Shown in pieces: positions 51,771 to 61,694 of a DNA stretch of 64,000 nucleotides (positions are counted from its first letter, which is position 1; each line of letters starts with the position of its first letter). The notes beneath the pieces were generated by a model. That model searched no databases. It had not been told where the DNA came from and saw only the letters and a list, made by a program, of their open reading frames with translations. Position numbers and translations under genes: made by a program. The DNA is taken from the NCBI GenBank assembly GCA_018242725.1, contig JAFEBI010000011.1, positions 411,477-475,476 of the forward strand, given 5' to 3'. The stretch comes from Nitrospira sp. GTDB lineage: Bacteria > Nitrospirota > Nitrospiria > Nitrospirales > Nitrospiraceae.

Positions 51771-54545
51771 ATGTCGAAAATCTTCATCAGTCATTCGAGC
51801 CATGATAATGCGAAAGCTCTCGCTGTGGCGCAGTGGCTTGAAGAGATGGGGTGGGGCACTCCGTTTTTTGACATCTCTCCCAGACGTGGACTGGCACCTG
51901 GCAAGCGTTGGCGAGAGGCACTGACCGGAGCAGCCGGGCGCTGTGAAGCAGTTATCTGTCTCCTCACACCCTCCTGGCTCAACTCTGGAGAATGTCGCGG
52001 AGAGTTTTCTTTTGCTTGTTATCTGAGTAAGCCGCTCATTGGTGTGATTGTAGACCCATCGGTTGAGATCAAAGACGTGCCGGACGAGCTGCGATCGTGG
52101 CAGATCTGTACGCTGGTCAATGGTGAAAATCGGCGGCGCTTCACCGTGCACCATGACCCCCTCGTTCCACTGACTCAGGTCGACTTTGCCGAGGCAGGGC
52201 TTGTACTACTTCATCGGGGGCTCCAGGCGTCAAGTCTCAATCCATCGGAATTTCCCTGGCCGCCACCCCACGATCCCAACCGTCTGCCCTATCGGGGACT
52301 CAAAGCGCTGGAGGCCGAGGACGCAGCCGTGTTCTTTGGACGAGAGGCTCCGCTTATTCGAGCACTGGATACCCTCCGGCGTATGACCGAGAGCGGCGAA
52401 CAGCTCTTCGTGATTCTGGGTGCATCGGGCACCGGAAAATCGTCATTTCTACGGGCGGGGCTCTGGCCACGCCTCAAACGCGACGATCGTCATTTCCTGC
52501 CACTACCCGTGATTCGCCCCGAACGGGCGGCTATCACCGGTCAGAGCGGGCTCGTGGAAAGTTTGGAGTCCATGTTCCGCGAGCAGAAGGCGGCGAAAAC
52601 CCGAGCAAACTTGCGCGCCATCCTGGCAAAGCCGGAGGGCATCGTTGAGCTCCTAACCGAAATCCAGACTAATGCCCAGAAGCGGCTGGGGCCTGGAGCT
52701 ATGCCACCGACACTCGTTATCGGCCTCGACCAAGCAGAAGAACTTTTCGGTAAAGAAGGTGCGGACGAAGCAGGACAGCTCCTGGATTGCTTGAATCGGC
52801 TGCTTGGTCAGATTGCGCACGACCGGTCGAGCGTTTCGATACCGAGGCTGCGAGTGGTAATCCTCGCGGTCATCCGGTCCGACTCGTATGAGCAGATGCA
52901 GACCGCGCGGGCGTTGGCTGGAATTCGGCAGACGCCTTTCAATCTGCCAGCGCTTGCACCAGGTGAATATAAGATGGTGATCGAAGGTCCGGCTGCCCGG
53001 TCTACTGCGGCGGGGCACAAACTCACGATCGAGCCAGCTCTCACCGAGCAACTCTTGAAAGATGCAGAGGGAGCCGATGCCCTCCCATTACTGGCATTTA
53101 TTCTCGAGCGATTGTTGATCGACTACGGAGCTGACGGGGATCTGCTCCTAAAAGAATATGAAGCCTTGAGAGGACTCGAAGGCTCCATCGAGTCCGCGGT
53201 AAATGAAGCCTGGAAAGATCCGACTCGTGAACCGGTTGTACCTTCTGATGAGGCAACCAGGCGTAGACTGCTGAATCAGGCGTTTCCCGCGCTGGTCACG
53301 CTCGATGATGAGGCCGCCAAAGCCAAACGACGCGTCGCGACCTGGTCGCTCTTACCTCAAGAGACGTACCCGCTCTTGGAGCGGCTGGTGTCGGCCCGGG
53401 TGCTGCTAAAAGATCGGCGCCAGCTAGTCGACGGACAAGAGGCGGTTGTCATCGAGGTGGCGCATGAAGCCTTGATCCGGCATTGGTCCCACCTCAAGAG
53501 CTGGGTCGACATTAATCGAGAATTTCTAACCTGGCAACAACGGTTGAACACGACTATGAAGCGATGGCAAAAGCAGCATAGGCCGGCGGGCTTACTCCTT
53601 CGCGGACTGCCGTTGCGTGAAGCAGAAGATTGGCTGAAAAAGCAGCCCGATTCGTTCTCACCGGATGAGCGTGCGTTCATCGTTTCCAGCCGACTGCGCA
53701 AAGTAAAAGAACGGATGGCCGCCGCGATCGGGGTTGCCATCGTGCTCTGGCTCATTGGCACGACGACCTGGCTCTGGCAGAAGGGGTATAACCTCGAGCA
53801 GGCTGGACTCAAGGTTCAATCGCTCGTTGTGAGTATCCATGTGCCACCTCAGATGGTCGAGATTCCAGGCGGTACCTTTCAGATGGGTGATGTGGAGAAG
53901 ATGGGAGAACTATGGCGCAATCCGGTTCACCAGGTGTCGATCAAGCCCTTTAATCTCAGCAAATTTGAAGTGACCTTTGACGAATACGACCGCTTTGCGA
54001 TCGACACAGGAGGGCGTTTGCCGGAAGACCAGGGCTGGGGACGTGACAACCGACCGGTGATCAATGTGTCGTGGGACGATGCAAACGCTTATGCAGAATG
54101 GCTGTCTCAACAAACCGGCCACCATTATCGGTTGCCGACTGAATTAGAATGGGAATATGCGGCGCGCAGCGGCGCCAAGCAACAGACGTGGGCTGGTACG
54201 TCTGAGGAATCGCACCTTGGAGAGTACGCGGTTTTTCTAGACAACTCTGGAAATCATACGGCAGAAGTTGGGATGAAACAGGCGAATGGGTTTGGGCTCC
54301 ATGACCTCAGCGGTAATGTTTGGGAATGGGTGGAGGATTGTTTGCATTCAACGTATAAGGGCGCACCGCAAGATGGTTCGGCATGGTTAGAACAGGGTGG
54401 AGGCGATTGCGGCCGGCGCGTGATTCGTGGTGGCAGTTGGGACCTTAATCAGGAGTTCTTGCTTGCGTCGAACCGGCTTGGAATCACCACTGTCAACCGG
54501 ACCATCAATCTTGGTTTTCGTCTGGTCCTAGATCTTGAGTACTAA
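51771..54545 (+). CDS. TIR-nSTAND-TM-SUMF1 protein
   Basis: A 924-residue multidomain protein. TIR domain at 1-130 (IFISHSSHDN; ECRGE with Glu78). STAND-type NTPase at about 172-600: YRGLKALEAEDAAVFFGRE, Walker A GASGTGKSS at 217-225 and VIGLDQAEELF as Walker B. A membrane span near 650 (AIGVAIVLWLIGTTTWLW) precedes a C-terminal formylglycine-enzyme-like (SUMF1) domain with PGGTFQMGD, YRLPTELEWEYAAR and VIRGGSWDLN. STAND proteins couple ligand sensing to effector activation; TIR is the likely NAD-cleaving effector and SUMF1 a likely sensor or binding module. It lies 40 bp after the patatin gene. Confidence 0.9.
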   Translation: MSKIFISHSSHDNAKALAVAQWLEEMGWGTPFFDISPRRGLAPGKRWREALTGAAGRCEAVICLLTPSWLNSGECRGEFSFACYLSKPLIGVIVDPSVEIKDVPDELRSWQICTLVNGENRRRFTVHHDPLVPLTQVDFAEAGLVLLHRGLQASSLNPSEFPWPPPHDPNRLPYRGLKALEAEDAAVFFGREAPLIRALDTLRRMTESGEQLFVILGASGTGKSSFLRAGLWPRLKRDDRHFLPLPVIRPERAAITGQSGLVESLESMFREQKAAKTRANLRAILAKPEGIVELLTEIQTNAQKRLGPGAMPPTLVIGLDQAEELFGKEGADEAGQLLDCLNRLLGQIAHDRSSVSIPRLRVVILAVIRSDSYEQMQTARALAGIRQTPFNLPALAPGEYKMVIEGPAARSTAAGHKLTIEPALTEQLLKDAEGADALPLLAFILERLLIDYGADGDLLLKEYEALRGLEGSIESAVNEAWKDPTREPVVPSDEATRRRLLNQAFPALVTLDDEAAKAKRRVATWSLLPQETYPLLERLVSARVLLKDRRQLVDGQEAVVIEVAHEALIRHWSHLKSWVDINREFLTWQQRLNTTMKRWQKQHRPAGLLLRGLPLREAEDWLKKQPDSFSPDERAFIVSSRLRKVKERMAAAIGVAIVLWLIGTTTWLWQKGYNLEQAGLKVQSLVVSIHVPPQMVEIPGGTFQMGDVEKMGELWRNPVHQVSIKPFNLSKFEVTFDEYDRFAIDTGGRLPEDQGWGRDNRPVINVSWDDANAYAEWLSQQTGHHYRLPTELEWEYAARSGAKQQTWAGTSEESHLGEYAVFLDNSGNHTAEVGMKQANGFGLHDLSGNVWEWVEDCLHSTYKGAPQDGSAWLEQGGGDCGRRVIRGGSWDLNQEFLLASNRLGITTVNRTINLGFRLVLDLEY

Positions 54546-54701
54546 ACCGTTGTCCTTTGTTCTTTTATTCTTTGCTCTTCTTTGGGCATTCAGGAGCGAA
54601 TCAACGAAGTCGTAGTTTTCTCGGAAGTTGAGTGGCGAAATCGAAATTATTGGCGATAAGTGGGCATAGTACCCATCTGAACAAGGTCATGGGAAATAAT
54701 C

Positions 54702-56027
54702 ATGGTGCCACTATGTTTCGTGCTCATGCCCTTTGGAAAGAAACCGGCGGCTGACGGCCGATTGGTGGATTTTGACGCCGTCTATGAATCACTCATTAAA
54801 CCGGCAGTGATAGCTGCCGGGCTTGAACCGTTGCGTGCCGATGAGGAGATGACCGGTGGCGTGATCCACAAACCCATGTATGAGCGGTTGATTCTTTGCG
54901 AGTATGCGGTCGCGGATCTTACTACCGCGAATGCCAACGTCTTTTATGAGTTGGGATTGCGGCACGCCATCAGACCCGCAAGTACTGTCCTCTTGTTTGC
55001 CCAGGGCCTGGGACAGCTTCCATTCGATGTAGCCCCGCTTCGCGCCGTTCCCTATCAACTCGGTGCGGATGGCAAGCTACCGGCGAATGGGACGGACCTG
55101 GACATGGTGACCAGCAAGTTGCGTGAGGCGCGCAAGATGATGACCGACAGCCCCGTCTTCCAACTCGTCGAAGGGTTCCCCGACATCAAACGGCTCAAGA
55201 CTGATGTGTTTCGAGATCGTGTCCAATATTCCACCACACTGCGCCAAAAACTGACGCAGGCACGTAAGGAAGGGATTGGTGCAGTACGAGCCGTCGAGCA
55301 GGAACTCGTGTCGGTCTACGACGTGGAGGCCGGCGTGGTGATTGACTTGTTTCTCTCTTACCGGGCCGTGAAGGGATGGACTGACATGATCGCCTTGGTC
55401 GAGAAGATGTCGGCGCCGTTGGCTGCCACAGTACTGGTACAAGAGCAGTTGGGGCTCGCCTTGAATCGAGCTGGTCGCGGAGCAGAGGCGGAAGGTGTGC
55501 TGCTCGATCTGCTGGCCAATCGAGGGCCGAGTAGCGAAACCTATGGCATTCTCGGCCGTGTCTACAAAGATCGCTGGGAAGAGGCTCTCAAACTCGGCGA
55601 GAAGTCACTCGCACGTGGGCTCTTGGACCAAGCCATTGCCGCCTACCTCAAAGGGTTTGAAACAGACTGGCGGGATGCCTATCCTGGTGTGAATGCTGTG
55701 ACCTTGATGGAACTCAAAGAGCCTCCAGATTCTCGACGCGAGCAGCTCATTCTCATCGTTTCCTATGCCGTGGAACGACGTATTGCGTCCGGCAAGCCGG
55801 ACTACTGGGACCACGCGACGCTACTCGAGCTCGCTGTACTCGCTAAGTGCCAACAGAAGGCCGAGTTAGCACTGGCGGATGCATTGGCAATCATCCGTGA
55901 ATCCTGGGAGCCAGAAACGACGGCCAGAAATCTCCGCTTGATCCGTGAAGCGCGCGAGCGGCGAAACGAAGAAATTAAATGGGCACAGGAAATCGAGAAC
56001 GAGCTCACACGTCGATTGAAACAGTAA
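54702..56027 (+). CDS. Deoxyribosyltransferase-like domain fused to TRAFs-binding-like domain
   Basis: A 441-residue protein. The N-terminal 140 residues begin CFVLMPFGKKP and contain ADLTTANANVFYELGLRHA, read as DLTTANANVFYELG, the signature of nucleoside 2-deoxyribosyltransferase/TIR-like nucleotide-processing domains, with Glu as likely catalytic residue. The C-terminal 250 residues are helical repeats of the TRAFs-binding type (GILGRVYKDRWEEAL, YPGVNAVTLMEL). It is probably a nucleotide- or NAD-directed effector attached to a helical signalling module. It is soluble, and lies 156 bp after the STAND gene. Confidence 0.82.
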   Translation: MVPLCFVLMPFGKKPAADGRLVDFDAVYESLIKPAVIAAGLEPLRADEEMTGGVIHKPMYERLILCEYAVADLTTANANVFYELGLRHAIRPASTVLLFAQGLGQLPFDVAPLRAVPYQLGADGKLPANGTDLDMVTSKLREARKMMTDSPVFQLVEGFPDIKRLKTDVFRDRVQYSTTLRQKLTQARKEGIGAVRAVEQELVSVYDVEAGVVIDLFLSYRAVKGWTDMIALVEKMSAPLAATVLVQEQLGLALNRAGRGAEAEGVLLDLLANRGPSSETYGILGRVYKDRWEEALKLGEKSLARGLLDQAIAAYLKGFETDWRDAYPGVNAVTLMELKEPPDSRREQLILIVSYAVERRIASGKPDYWDHATLLELAVLAKCQQKAELALADALAIIRESWEPETTARNLRLIREARERRNEEIKWAQEIENELTRRLKQ

Positions 56028-56097
56028 GATTTCGAGGAAAAGATTTATAGCGACTGAGTCTCGATAGCCGGTAGCTTTGATAGGGGGGCATCACACG

Positions 56098-56793
56098 ATG
56101 AAAATATTCCTAGGATTTTCGTTTCGCGATGAAGACAAAGACCTTGTCGAGCAAGTAGGGCAGTTGATCACCAGCCATCTGGTTCAGGTCGAAACGGGTG
56201 AACGCCTTGGGGGCGAACAACTCACGCCGACCGTCAAAGAACGCATTCAGCACTGCGAGGCGCTTGTCGCTGTGCTGACCAGGCGTGACCCAAAGCAAGA
56301 TGGGAAATGGACAACCCATCAATGGGTGCTTGATGAAATGGGACATGCGCGAGCGAACGAGAAGAAAGCCATCGCCCTAGTGGAACAAGAAGTCGACATC
56401 GGCGGACTGTATCAGTCTCATGAGATCATCCCTCTAGACAAGACCGATCCAATGGATGCGCTGATGCGACTGTCGGATACCATCGGCCTATGGAGAAAAG
56501 AGCTCGGCCGAACGGTGAAAGTGCAAATCCTGCCGGACACGGTTGCGAAGCGACTGGGCAGTAGCGACAATGGGGTAAAGTGCCGCCATCGATTGTGGCT
56601 ACGGGGAGGCTATTCGGAGTGGAAAGATCTCACGCCGGTTCCTGAAGCGGGAGGCACATTTGTGTTCGTGAACGGTGTGCAGGATGACCATTTGATTCAG
56701 GTACAGATCCAACAAGCGAGCAAGAAATGGGAGTCCGTAGCAACCTCACAATGGATTCAGGTGACGATGAAAGCCGGAGGTGCTGGCGAATGA
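56098..56793 (+). CDS. TIR-like domain protein
   Basis: A 231-residue protein starting MKIFLGFSFRDEDKDLVEQV. The first 140 residues look TIR-like: FSFRDED box, then VAVLTRRDPKQDGKW and a WVLDEMGHA segment supplying an acidic residue where TIR enzymes have their Glu. The C-terminal 90 residues are beta-rich and of unknown type (FVNGVQDDHLIQVQIQQA). GGGGGGCATCACACG precedes the ATG. Its stop overlaps the start of the pYEATS-TIR gene, so the two are coupled and may act together. Confidence 0.75.
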   Translation: MKIFLGFSFRDEDKDLVEQVGQLITSHLVQVETGERLGGEQLTPTVKERIQHCEALVAVLTRRDPKQDGKWTTHQWVLDEMGHARANEKKAIALVEQEVDIGGLYQSHEIIPLDKTDPMDALMRLSDTIGLWRKELGRTVKVQILPDTVAKRLGSSDNGVKCRHRLWLRGGYSEWKDLTPVPEAGGTFVFVNGVQDDHLIQVQIQQASKKWESVATSQWIQVTMKAGGAGE

Positions 56794-57512
56794 CGATTCA
56801 AATCAAACAGCACGCAGTACTGAAAAGCAAAGATTGGTGGGAGTGGTCGGTGTGGCTTGATGGGGAGAGCAGCGAACTCGATAAGATTGACCACGTGGTC
56901 TACACGCTACACCCGACCTTTCCCAATCCGGTCGTGCGCGTTTCAGATCGAAAGACGGGGTTTCGACTCAACTCGTCGGGCTGGGGGGAATTCATAGTCT
57001 ATCTTCAAATCAACCATAAGGATGGCGCCATAACCAAACGAGAGCACTACCTGGAACTGAAGGATTCTGACGGAGCTTCGTCTCGAGCCCGCAAGAAGCC
57101 TGGTGTGAAATCTCCACCGAGCGAACCTCCGCGCCATACGGTCTTTGTTTCTGGGGGCATTAGAGACCGGGATGCGGTCCGCGCCGTCGGGGAAGTCCTT
57201 ATGGAACAAAACATTCAAGTGACTGGATCGCAGGATGTCAAACCAGGTCAGGAGTGGCAAAAAACCAGCAACAAGATTGCACGGGCTGACGCCGCAGTGT
57301 TTGTAATCTCGGGCCGGCCCAATCTGTGTCAGAACGAGGAAATCAAAGCTGCCGTTCAAGGAGGCGTGCGGCATATCATGCCCATCTTAGTCGGAGACAA
57401 TGTCGAAATCCCTGAATCGTTGCGGCATATCGAGGCAGTCCGGGTTGCCGATTCGGATAGTGTTGGTGACATGGCCAGAAACATCCTCAAGTCGTCGCTT
57501 GGAGATGCGTAA
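56790..57512 (+). CDS. pYEATS-TIR protein
   Basis: A 240-residue protein. Residues about 14-90 match a prokaryotic YEATS domain: WWEWSVWLDGESSELDKIDH, then VVYTLHPTFPNPVV and GWGEFIVYLQI. A Pro/Lys linker leads to a TIR-like domain (about 105-235): HTVFVSGGIRDRD, then DAAVFVISGRPNLCQNEEIK with a candidate catalytic Glu. YEATS domains bind acylated ligands in eukaryotic chromatin; the bacterial ligand is unknown. The ATG overlaps the stop of the TIR-like gene (ATGA). Confidence 0.82.
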   Translation: MTIQIKQHAVLKSKDWWEWSVWLDGESSELDKIDHVVYTLHPTFPNPVVRVSDRKTGFRLNSSGWGEFIVYLQINHKDGAITKREHYLELKDSDGASSRARKKPGVKSPPSEPPRHTVFVSGGIRDRDAVRAVGEVLMEQNIQVTGSQDVKPGQEWQKTSNKIARADAAVFVISGRPNLCQNEEIKAAVQGGVRHIMPILVGDNVEIPESLRHIEAVRVADSDSVGDMARNILKSSLGDA

Positions 57513-57648
57513 GAGGTTCTTAGAACCGAGAAGAGTTGGGTCACATTTATCGAGCAGCGTGATCGGGAACGAATCACACTGTGGCATGTGATGAGGCATG
57601 GGGGGAATTACTAGCTGTGCCTGATCGAAAGATCTATTCGAGGTTGCT

Positions 57649-60465
57649 ATGAACTCGAAGGATCATTACACGTACAACGCCTTCATTTCCTACAGCCACT
57701 CGCCGGATGGCCAGGTTGCGCCAGCAATCCAGTCGGCGCTGCACCGCTTTGCACGTCCGTGGTATCGCATGCGTGCGCTCCGTATCTTTCGTGATCAGAC
57801 AAATCTGTCCGTCAGTCCTGCACTATGGCCGACGATCGAGCAGGCTCTCGGACAGTCCGAATTCTTCATCTTATTGGCATCACCTCGGGCCGCCTCCTCC
57901 AAATGGGTGGCAAAAGAAATCGATTTTTGGATGACGTTCCGTTCCATCGATAGCTTGCTCCTTGTCATCACTGATGGCGATATCAAATGGGACGAAGTGA
58001 GACAGGATTTCGATTGGCGGGTGACGAGTTGTCTCCCTCAAGGCTTAGTCGGCAGGTTCAAAGAGGAGCCTCATTATCTTGATTTTCGCTGGGTCAAAAC
58101 GGCCACACAGCTTTCACTGAAGAATCCTCAGTTTCTGAACCATATCGCCGATTTGGCTGCCACCCTCCATCGCCGATCGAAGGACCAGATGATCGGAGAG
58201 GATGTTCGGCAGCATCGACGTACTAGACAGATGAGTTCCACGGCGATTATCTCGCTGCTCTCGCTGACGGTCTTTTCGTTCTATCAGCGAAGCCAAGCAG
58301 TTACTCAGCGAACCATTGCGGTTGGTCGTCAACTAGCCGCCCAGTCAGAATTGCTCCGCAGACAACAAGGGAGATTAATTGAACGGAGTGCCTTGCTCGC
58401 GATCGAAGCCATGAAGCGACATCCGTCAATGGAAGCAGACCAAGCGCTGCGTGCCGCACTGACCTTGCTTCCTTCTTCTTCATCTGGCTTCGTACACCCC
58501 GATAAGGTTATGGCAGTGGCCTTACCGGGAGACGGGAATCATATTGTGACCGCGGGCTATGATGGGACGCTTCGATCCTGGCAGCGTGAAGGTCACCGCC
58601 ATCTCTGGACTATTTCATCAGTAAGCCCGGTGCTTTCGCTTGCTGCAAGCCCAGACGGCCGTCTGATAGCGGCCAGCCTCCAGGAGGGGTCTGTTCGGCT
58701 CATAGACCCAAAGACAGGTCAGGAGTTGACTCGGTTGAAACACGAACGCCAGATAAACCTGACCATGTTCAGCCCAGATGGAAAATATCTCCTAACGTGC
58801 GGGACAGATGCGGTCGGGCATCTCTGGTCCATTGAGCAGAAAGAACTGATCGCTTCACTGCACCATGAAGGAAAAGTCTTGGCCCTTGGGTTCGCTGCCG
58901 ATAACTCAGTCGCGATAACGGGCAGCCTTGATGGTACTGCACGGATGTGGACAGTTCCCGAAGGACGAGAGGTGCGCCGTGTATCTACAGGGTCACCGGT
59001 TGTCAACGTTGCGTTGGCACCAGATCGCCGTCATCTCGTCACGGTCGGCCGAGAAGCGATTCTCACCGTCTGGGATACTGCCAAGGAAGGGGAACGTATT
59101 GCGCTCACGATGCATGCTCCAGCTGAGCTGCTTCGATTCAGCCCGGATGGCTCAATGCTTGCTGCAGCAGGTGAAAAACTTGTCCAACTCTGGGAGACAG
59201 TTGGATGGCAACAGACTGATCGTTTAATTCATGAAGATATGATTACTGCACTCGTGTTTAATCCGACGGGTGGAGTTCTTTCCACCGCAAGTCTAGACGG
59301 AACGGCTCGTGTTTGGGATTCAACCACGGGCAGTGAGTTGATGCGAGTCGCCCATGGAGATCCGGTGCAGGAGATTGCGTATAGTGCGGATGGACAACGA
59401 TTGGCCACTGCCAGCCACGACGGCGTAGCGCGACTTGTGGAAAGCCACAGAGAAGGTCAGGGGTTTCATTCAATCGACGTTGGTTTTTCTCCATCCTGTT
59501 TAGCCATCAGTCGGGAGGGAGCCATCCTTGCGATTGGAGGGAGTGACGGTACGGTCATGCTCTGGGATATGAGGGAACAGCAGCGACGGTGGACGTTCAA
59601 ACTGAAAGAGGTCATTAACGATCTCGCCTTTAGCCCAAATAGCAAGTACCTTTCAGTTGTCCCGCGAAGCGGCCCGGTGAAAATCATGCGTGTGGATGAT
59701 AGCGGTGAGGTAGCTGCAATCGGTCAAAAGCCTGCCACGGTGGCATCGTTTAGTCTGGATGGACGAGACCTCGCGGTGGGACGGGTTGACCATACCACTG
59801 TACTGTATCGCACTGACACGTGGAGTGAAGGTCAGAGCTTTCGACATCGCGATATTGTGTTGACTCTTGCCTTCAGCCCCGATGGTCGCTTTCTACTCAC
59901 TGGAACCGGGAGTTTCTCAGCAAAACCTGCGAACGAAGCCACGATCTTGAACCTCAGGAAAAATGAGCAAATGGGTGTCGTGTCTCATGCAGATCCAGTC
60001 GGCGCTGCAACATTTAGCGCTGATGGACGTTTCTTCGCGACCGGGAGTCAGGACTCAAGCGCGACGGTTTGGGAAACGACAAGTCGGCGTCAAGTGGCGC
60101 AAATGCAACATGAACAGCCTGTACGAGCAGTCCAGTTCTCGAAAGACGGACGTCAGCTTTTCACGGGGAGCGAAGATCGAACCCTTCGAATCTGGGAGGT
60201 CGAGACATCTGAAGAACTGAGTCGCGTCGTGCACGACAGTCCCGTCAAAGATGTTGTGATGACTCCTGATGGAAACACCGTGATGACTGCGACTGGTGAT
60301 GGAAACGTCTGGTTCTCACCATGGAGGCCGGATGATCTTATCGAGGCAATGTGCCAGCGCCTGACCAGGAATTTGACGCAAGAAGAATGGAAACAATATC
60401 TTCCGAACGAGCCCTATCGAAAGACCTGTCCGAATTTTCCAGGACCTGAGGATAAGTCGCGCTGA
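57649..60465 (+). CDS. TIR-TM-WD40 repeat protein
   Basis: A 938-residue protein. TIR domain at 1-150: YNAFISYSHSPDG and SSKWVAKEIDFW with the catalytic-type Glu. A membrane span near 205-222 (TAIISLLSLTVFSFYQRS) is followed by a helical segment (ERSALLAIEAMKRHPSMEAD) common in TIR/WD40 conflict proteins. Residues about 275-915 form a WD40 propeller set, with repeats ending GTARMWTV, GTARVWDS, GTVMLWDM, SSATVWET and RTLRIWEV. About 14 blades may give two propellers. The WD40 part probably senses or scaffolds; TIR is the effector. Confidence 0.9.
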   Translation: MNSKDHYTYNAFISYSHSPDGQVAPAIQSALHRFARPWYRMRALRIFRDQTNLSVSPALWPTIEQALGQSEFFILLASPRAASSKWVAKEIDFWMTFRSIDSLLLVITDGDIKWDEVRQDFDWRVTSCLPQGLVGRFKEEPHYLDFRWVKTATQLSLKNPQFLNHIADLAATLHRRSKDQMIGEDVRQHRRTRQMSSTAIISLLSLTVFSFYQRSQAVTQRTIAVGRQLAAQSELLRRQQGRLIERSALLAIEAMKRHPSMEADQALRAALTLLPSSSSGFVHPDKVMAVALPGDGNHIVTAGYDGTLRSWQREGHRHLWTISSVSPVLSLAASPDGRLIAASLQEGSVRLIDPKTGQELTRLKHERQINLTMFSPDGKYLLTCGTDAVGHLWSIEQKELIASLHHEGKVLALGFAADNSVAITGSLDGTARMWTVPEGREVRRVSTGSPVVNVALAPDRRHLVTVGREAILTVWDTAKEGERIALTMHAPAELLRFSPDGSMLAAAGEKLVQLWETVGWQQTDRLIHEDMITALVFNPTGGVLSTASLDGTARVWDSTTGSELMRVAHGDPVQEIAYSADGQRLATASHDGVARLVESHREGQGFHSIDVGFSPSCLAISREGAILAIGGSDGTVMLWDMREQQRRWTFKLKEVINDLAFSPNSKYLSVVPRSGPVKIMRVDDSGEVAAIGQKPATVASFSLDGRDLAVGRVDHTTVLYRTDTWSEGQSFRHRDIVLTLAFSPDGRFLLTGTGSFSAKPANEATILNLRKNEQMGVVSHADPVGAATFSADGRFFATGSQDSSATVWETTSRRQVAQMQHEQPVRAVQFSKDGRQLFTGSEDRTLRIWEVETSEELSRVVHDSPVKDVVMTPDGNTVMTATGDGNVWFSPWRPDDLIEAMCQRLTRNLTQEEWKQYLPNEPYRKTCPNFPGPEDKSR

Positions 60466-60504
60466 GATCCAATTGCCCTTATGCAGAACCTTTTTTCTGT
60501 TCTC

Positions 60505-61694
60505 AGGACCAGAGGGGTGGGTACTGCAACTCTACGACATCCTTCGGGGGCTCAGCTATGAGGTGTTCCTTGACCGATACAACCTTGCCGCAGCGGCACC
60601 GTTCGCGCGCTGAGCCTAGGCGAAGCTCTTAATGCCAGCCAATCGGCCATCATGATTTGGTCAGCGGCGTTTGAGGATTCGGAGTGGTGCAGGGCGGAGT
60701 ACACGACATTGGAATCGAAAGAGAAGAGCGGGAGCGGCTTCCGGTATGTAATCGCGAAAGTCGATGAGGCATCATTGCCAGGCTTTGCCTCCGCCAAGAT
60801 TCATGTTGATTTTTCCCAAGATCGCGATGGTCCTAGTGGAAGTGGGTTGTTGCGCCTCCGTTACGGCATGAATGGGGATCCGTTGCCGCCAGCGACGTTC
60901 CGGCTAGCAGCCGACGTAGATAAAGAACTCAAAACGGCTCGTGTGCAGATCAAGGCTGAGAGAATGAATGGTTTCATTAGCCGGCCTGAAACGCTCAGTC
61001 AGTCCACAGGATTGTCTTGGCAGACCTCACCCGCTTTAGGTTGTGAGGTGGCTGAGGCGATGATCGGACTTGGCAATAACACCGCAGCGTTCAAAGTCCT
61101 CAACGCCCTTCAACAGCAATGCCCACGAGCCGTTCGCCCGAAACAACTCGACGGGTTGGCCTTGGTGCGTAATAAGGACTGGAAAGGAGCTCAACCGTAC
61201 TTGGCGAGTTGCACACCAGCGGCGAACTTGATCCAGAAACGTTAGGAACCTACGCACGCACATGGATGGACCGATACACGATTTCCAGAGATGTCTCTCA
61301 TCTTCAAAAATCCAGGGATCTCTACCGACAAGCCTTCACGGCTGCTCCAAGAGACTATTACACCGGCATTAATGCTGCTTCAAAAAGTTTGTTTCTTGGG
61401 GAAAGGGATGTAGCTAAAGAACTTGCGAAGAAAGTGGAGGGGCTCGTCGGCGTGAAGCCTGTCGAGCAAGATTATTGGAAAACCGCAACAGTGGCCGAGG
61501 TGCAGTTGTTACAAGCGGCCTGCACCAATGCTACGGAGCTGTACCTGCAGGCCATTTCGATTGAGCCTGAGGCGCATGGTAGCCACCAATCTACCAGGAC
61601 TCAAGCGATCTCAATTCTCGAAGCGTTGGAGGCACCCTCTGAGGTGAAGTTGAGGGTTCTGTCGGTGTTTGATCATCAAGGTTGCAAGTTGTGA
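60505..61694 (+). pseudogene. TIR/TRAFs-binding-like gene, frameshifted
   Basis: Three frames carry one protein. The first reads GWVLQLYDILRGLSYEVFLD; the second (from about 60615) has QSAIMIWSAAFEDSEWCRAE, the TIR Glu region, and runs to a stop at 61245; the third, entered near 61212, has GELDPETLGTYARTWMDRY and YYTGINAASKSLFLG, the TRAFs-binding type repeat. So a TIR domain and a helical domain were once fused. The breaks lie near 60600 and 61212. Sequencing error cannot be excluded, but two independent shifts favour decay. Confidence 0.75.
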
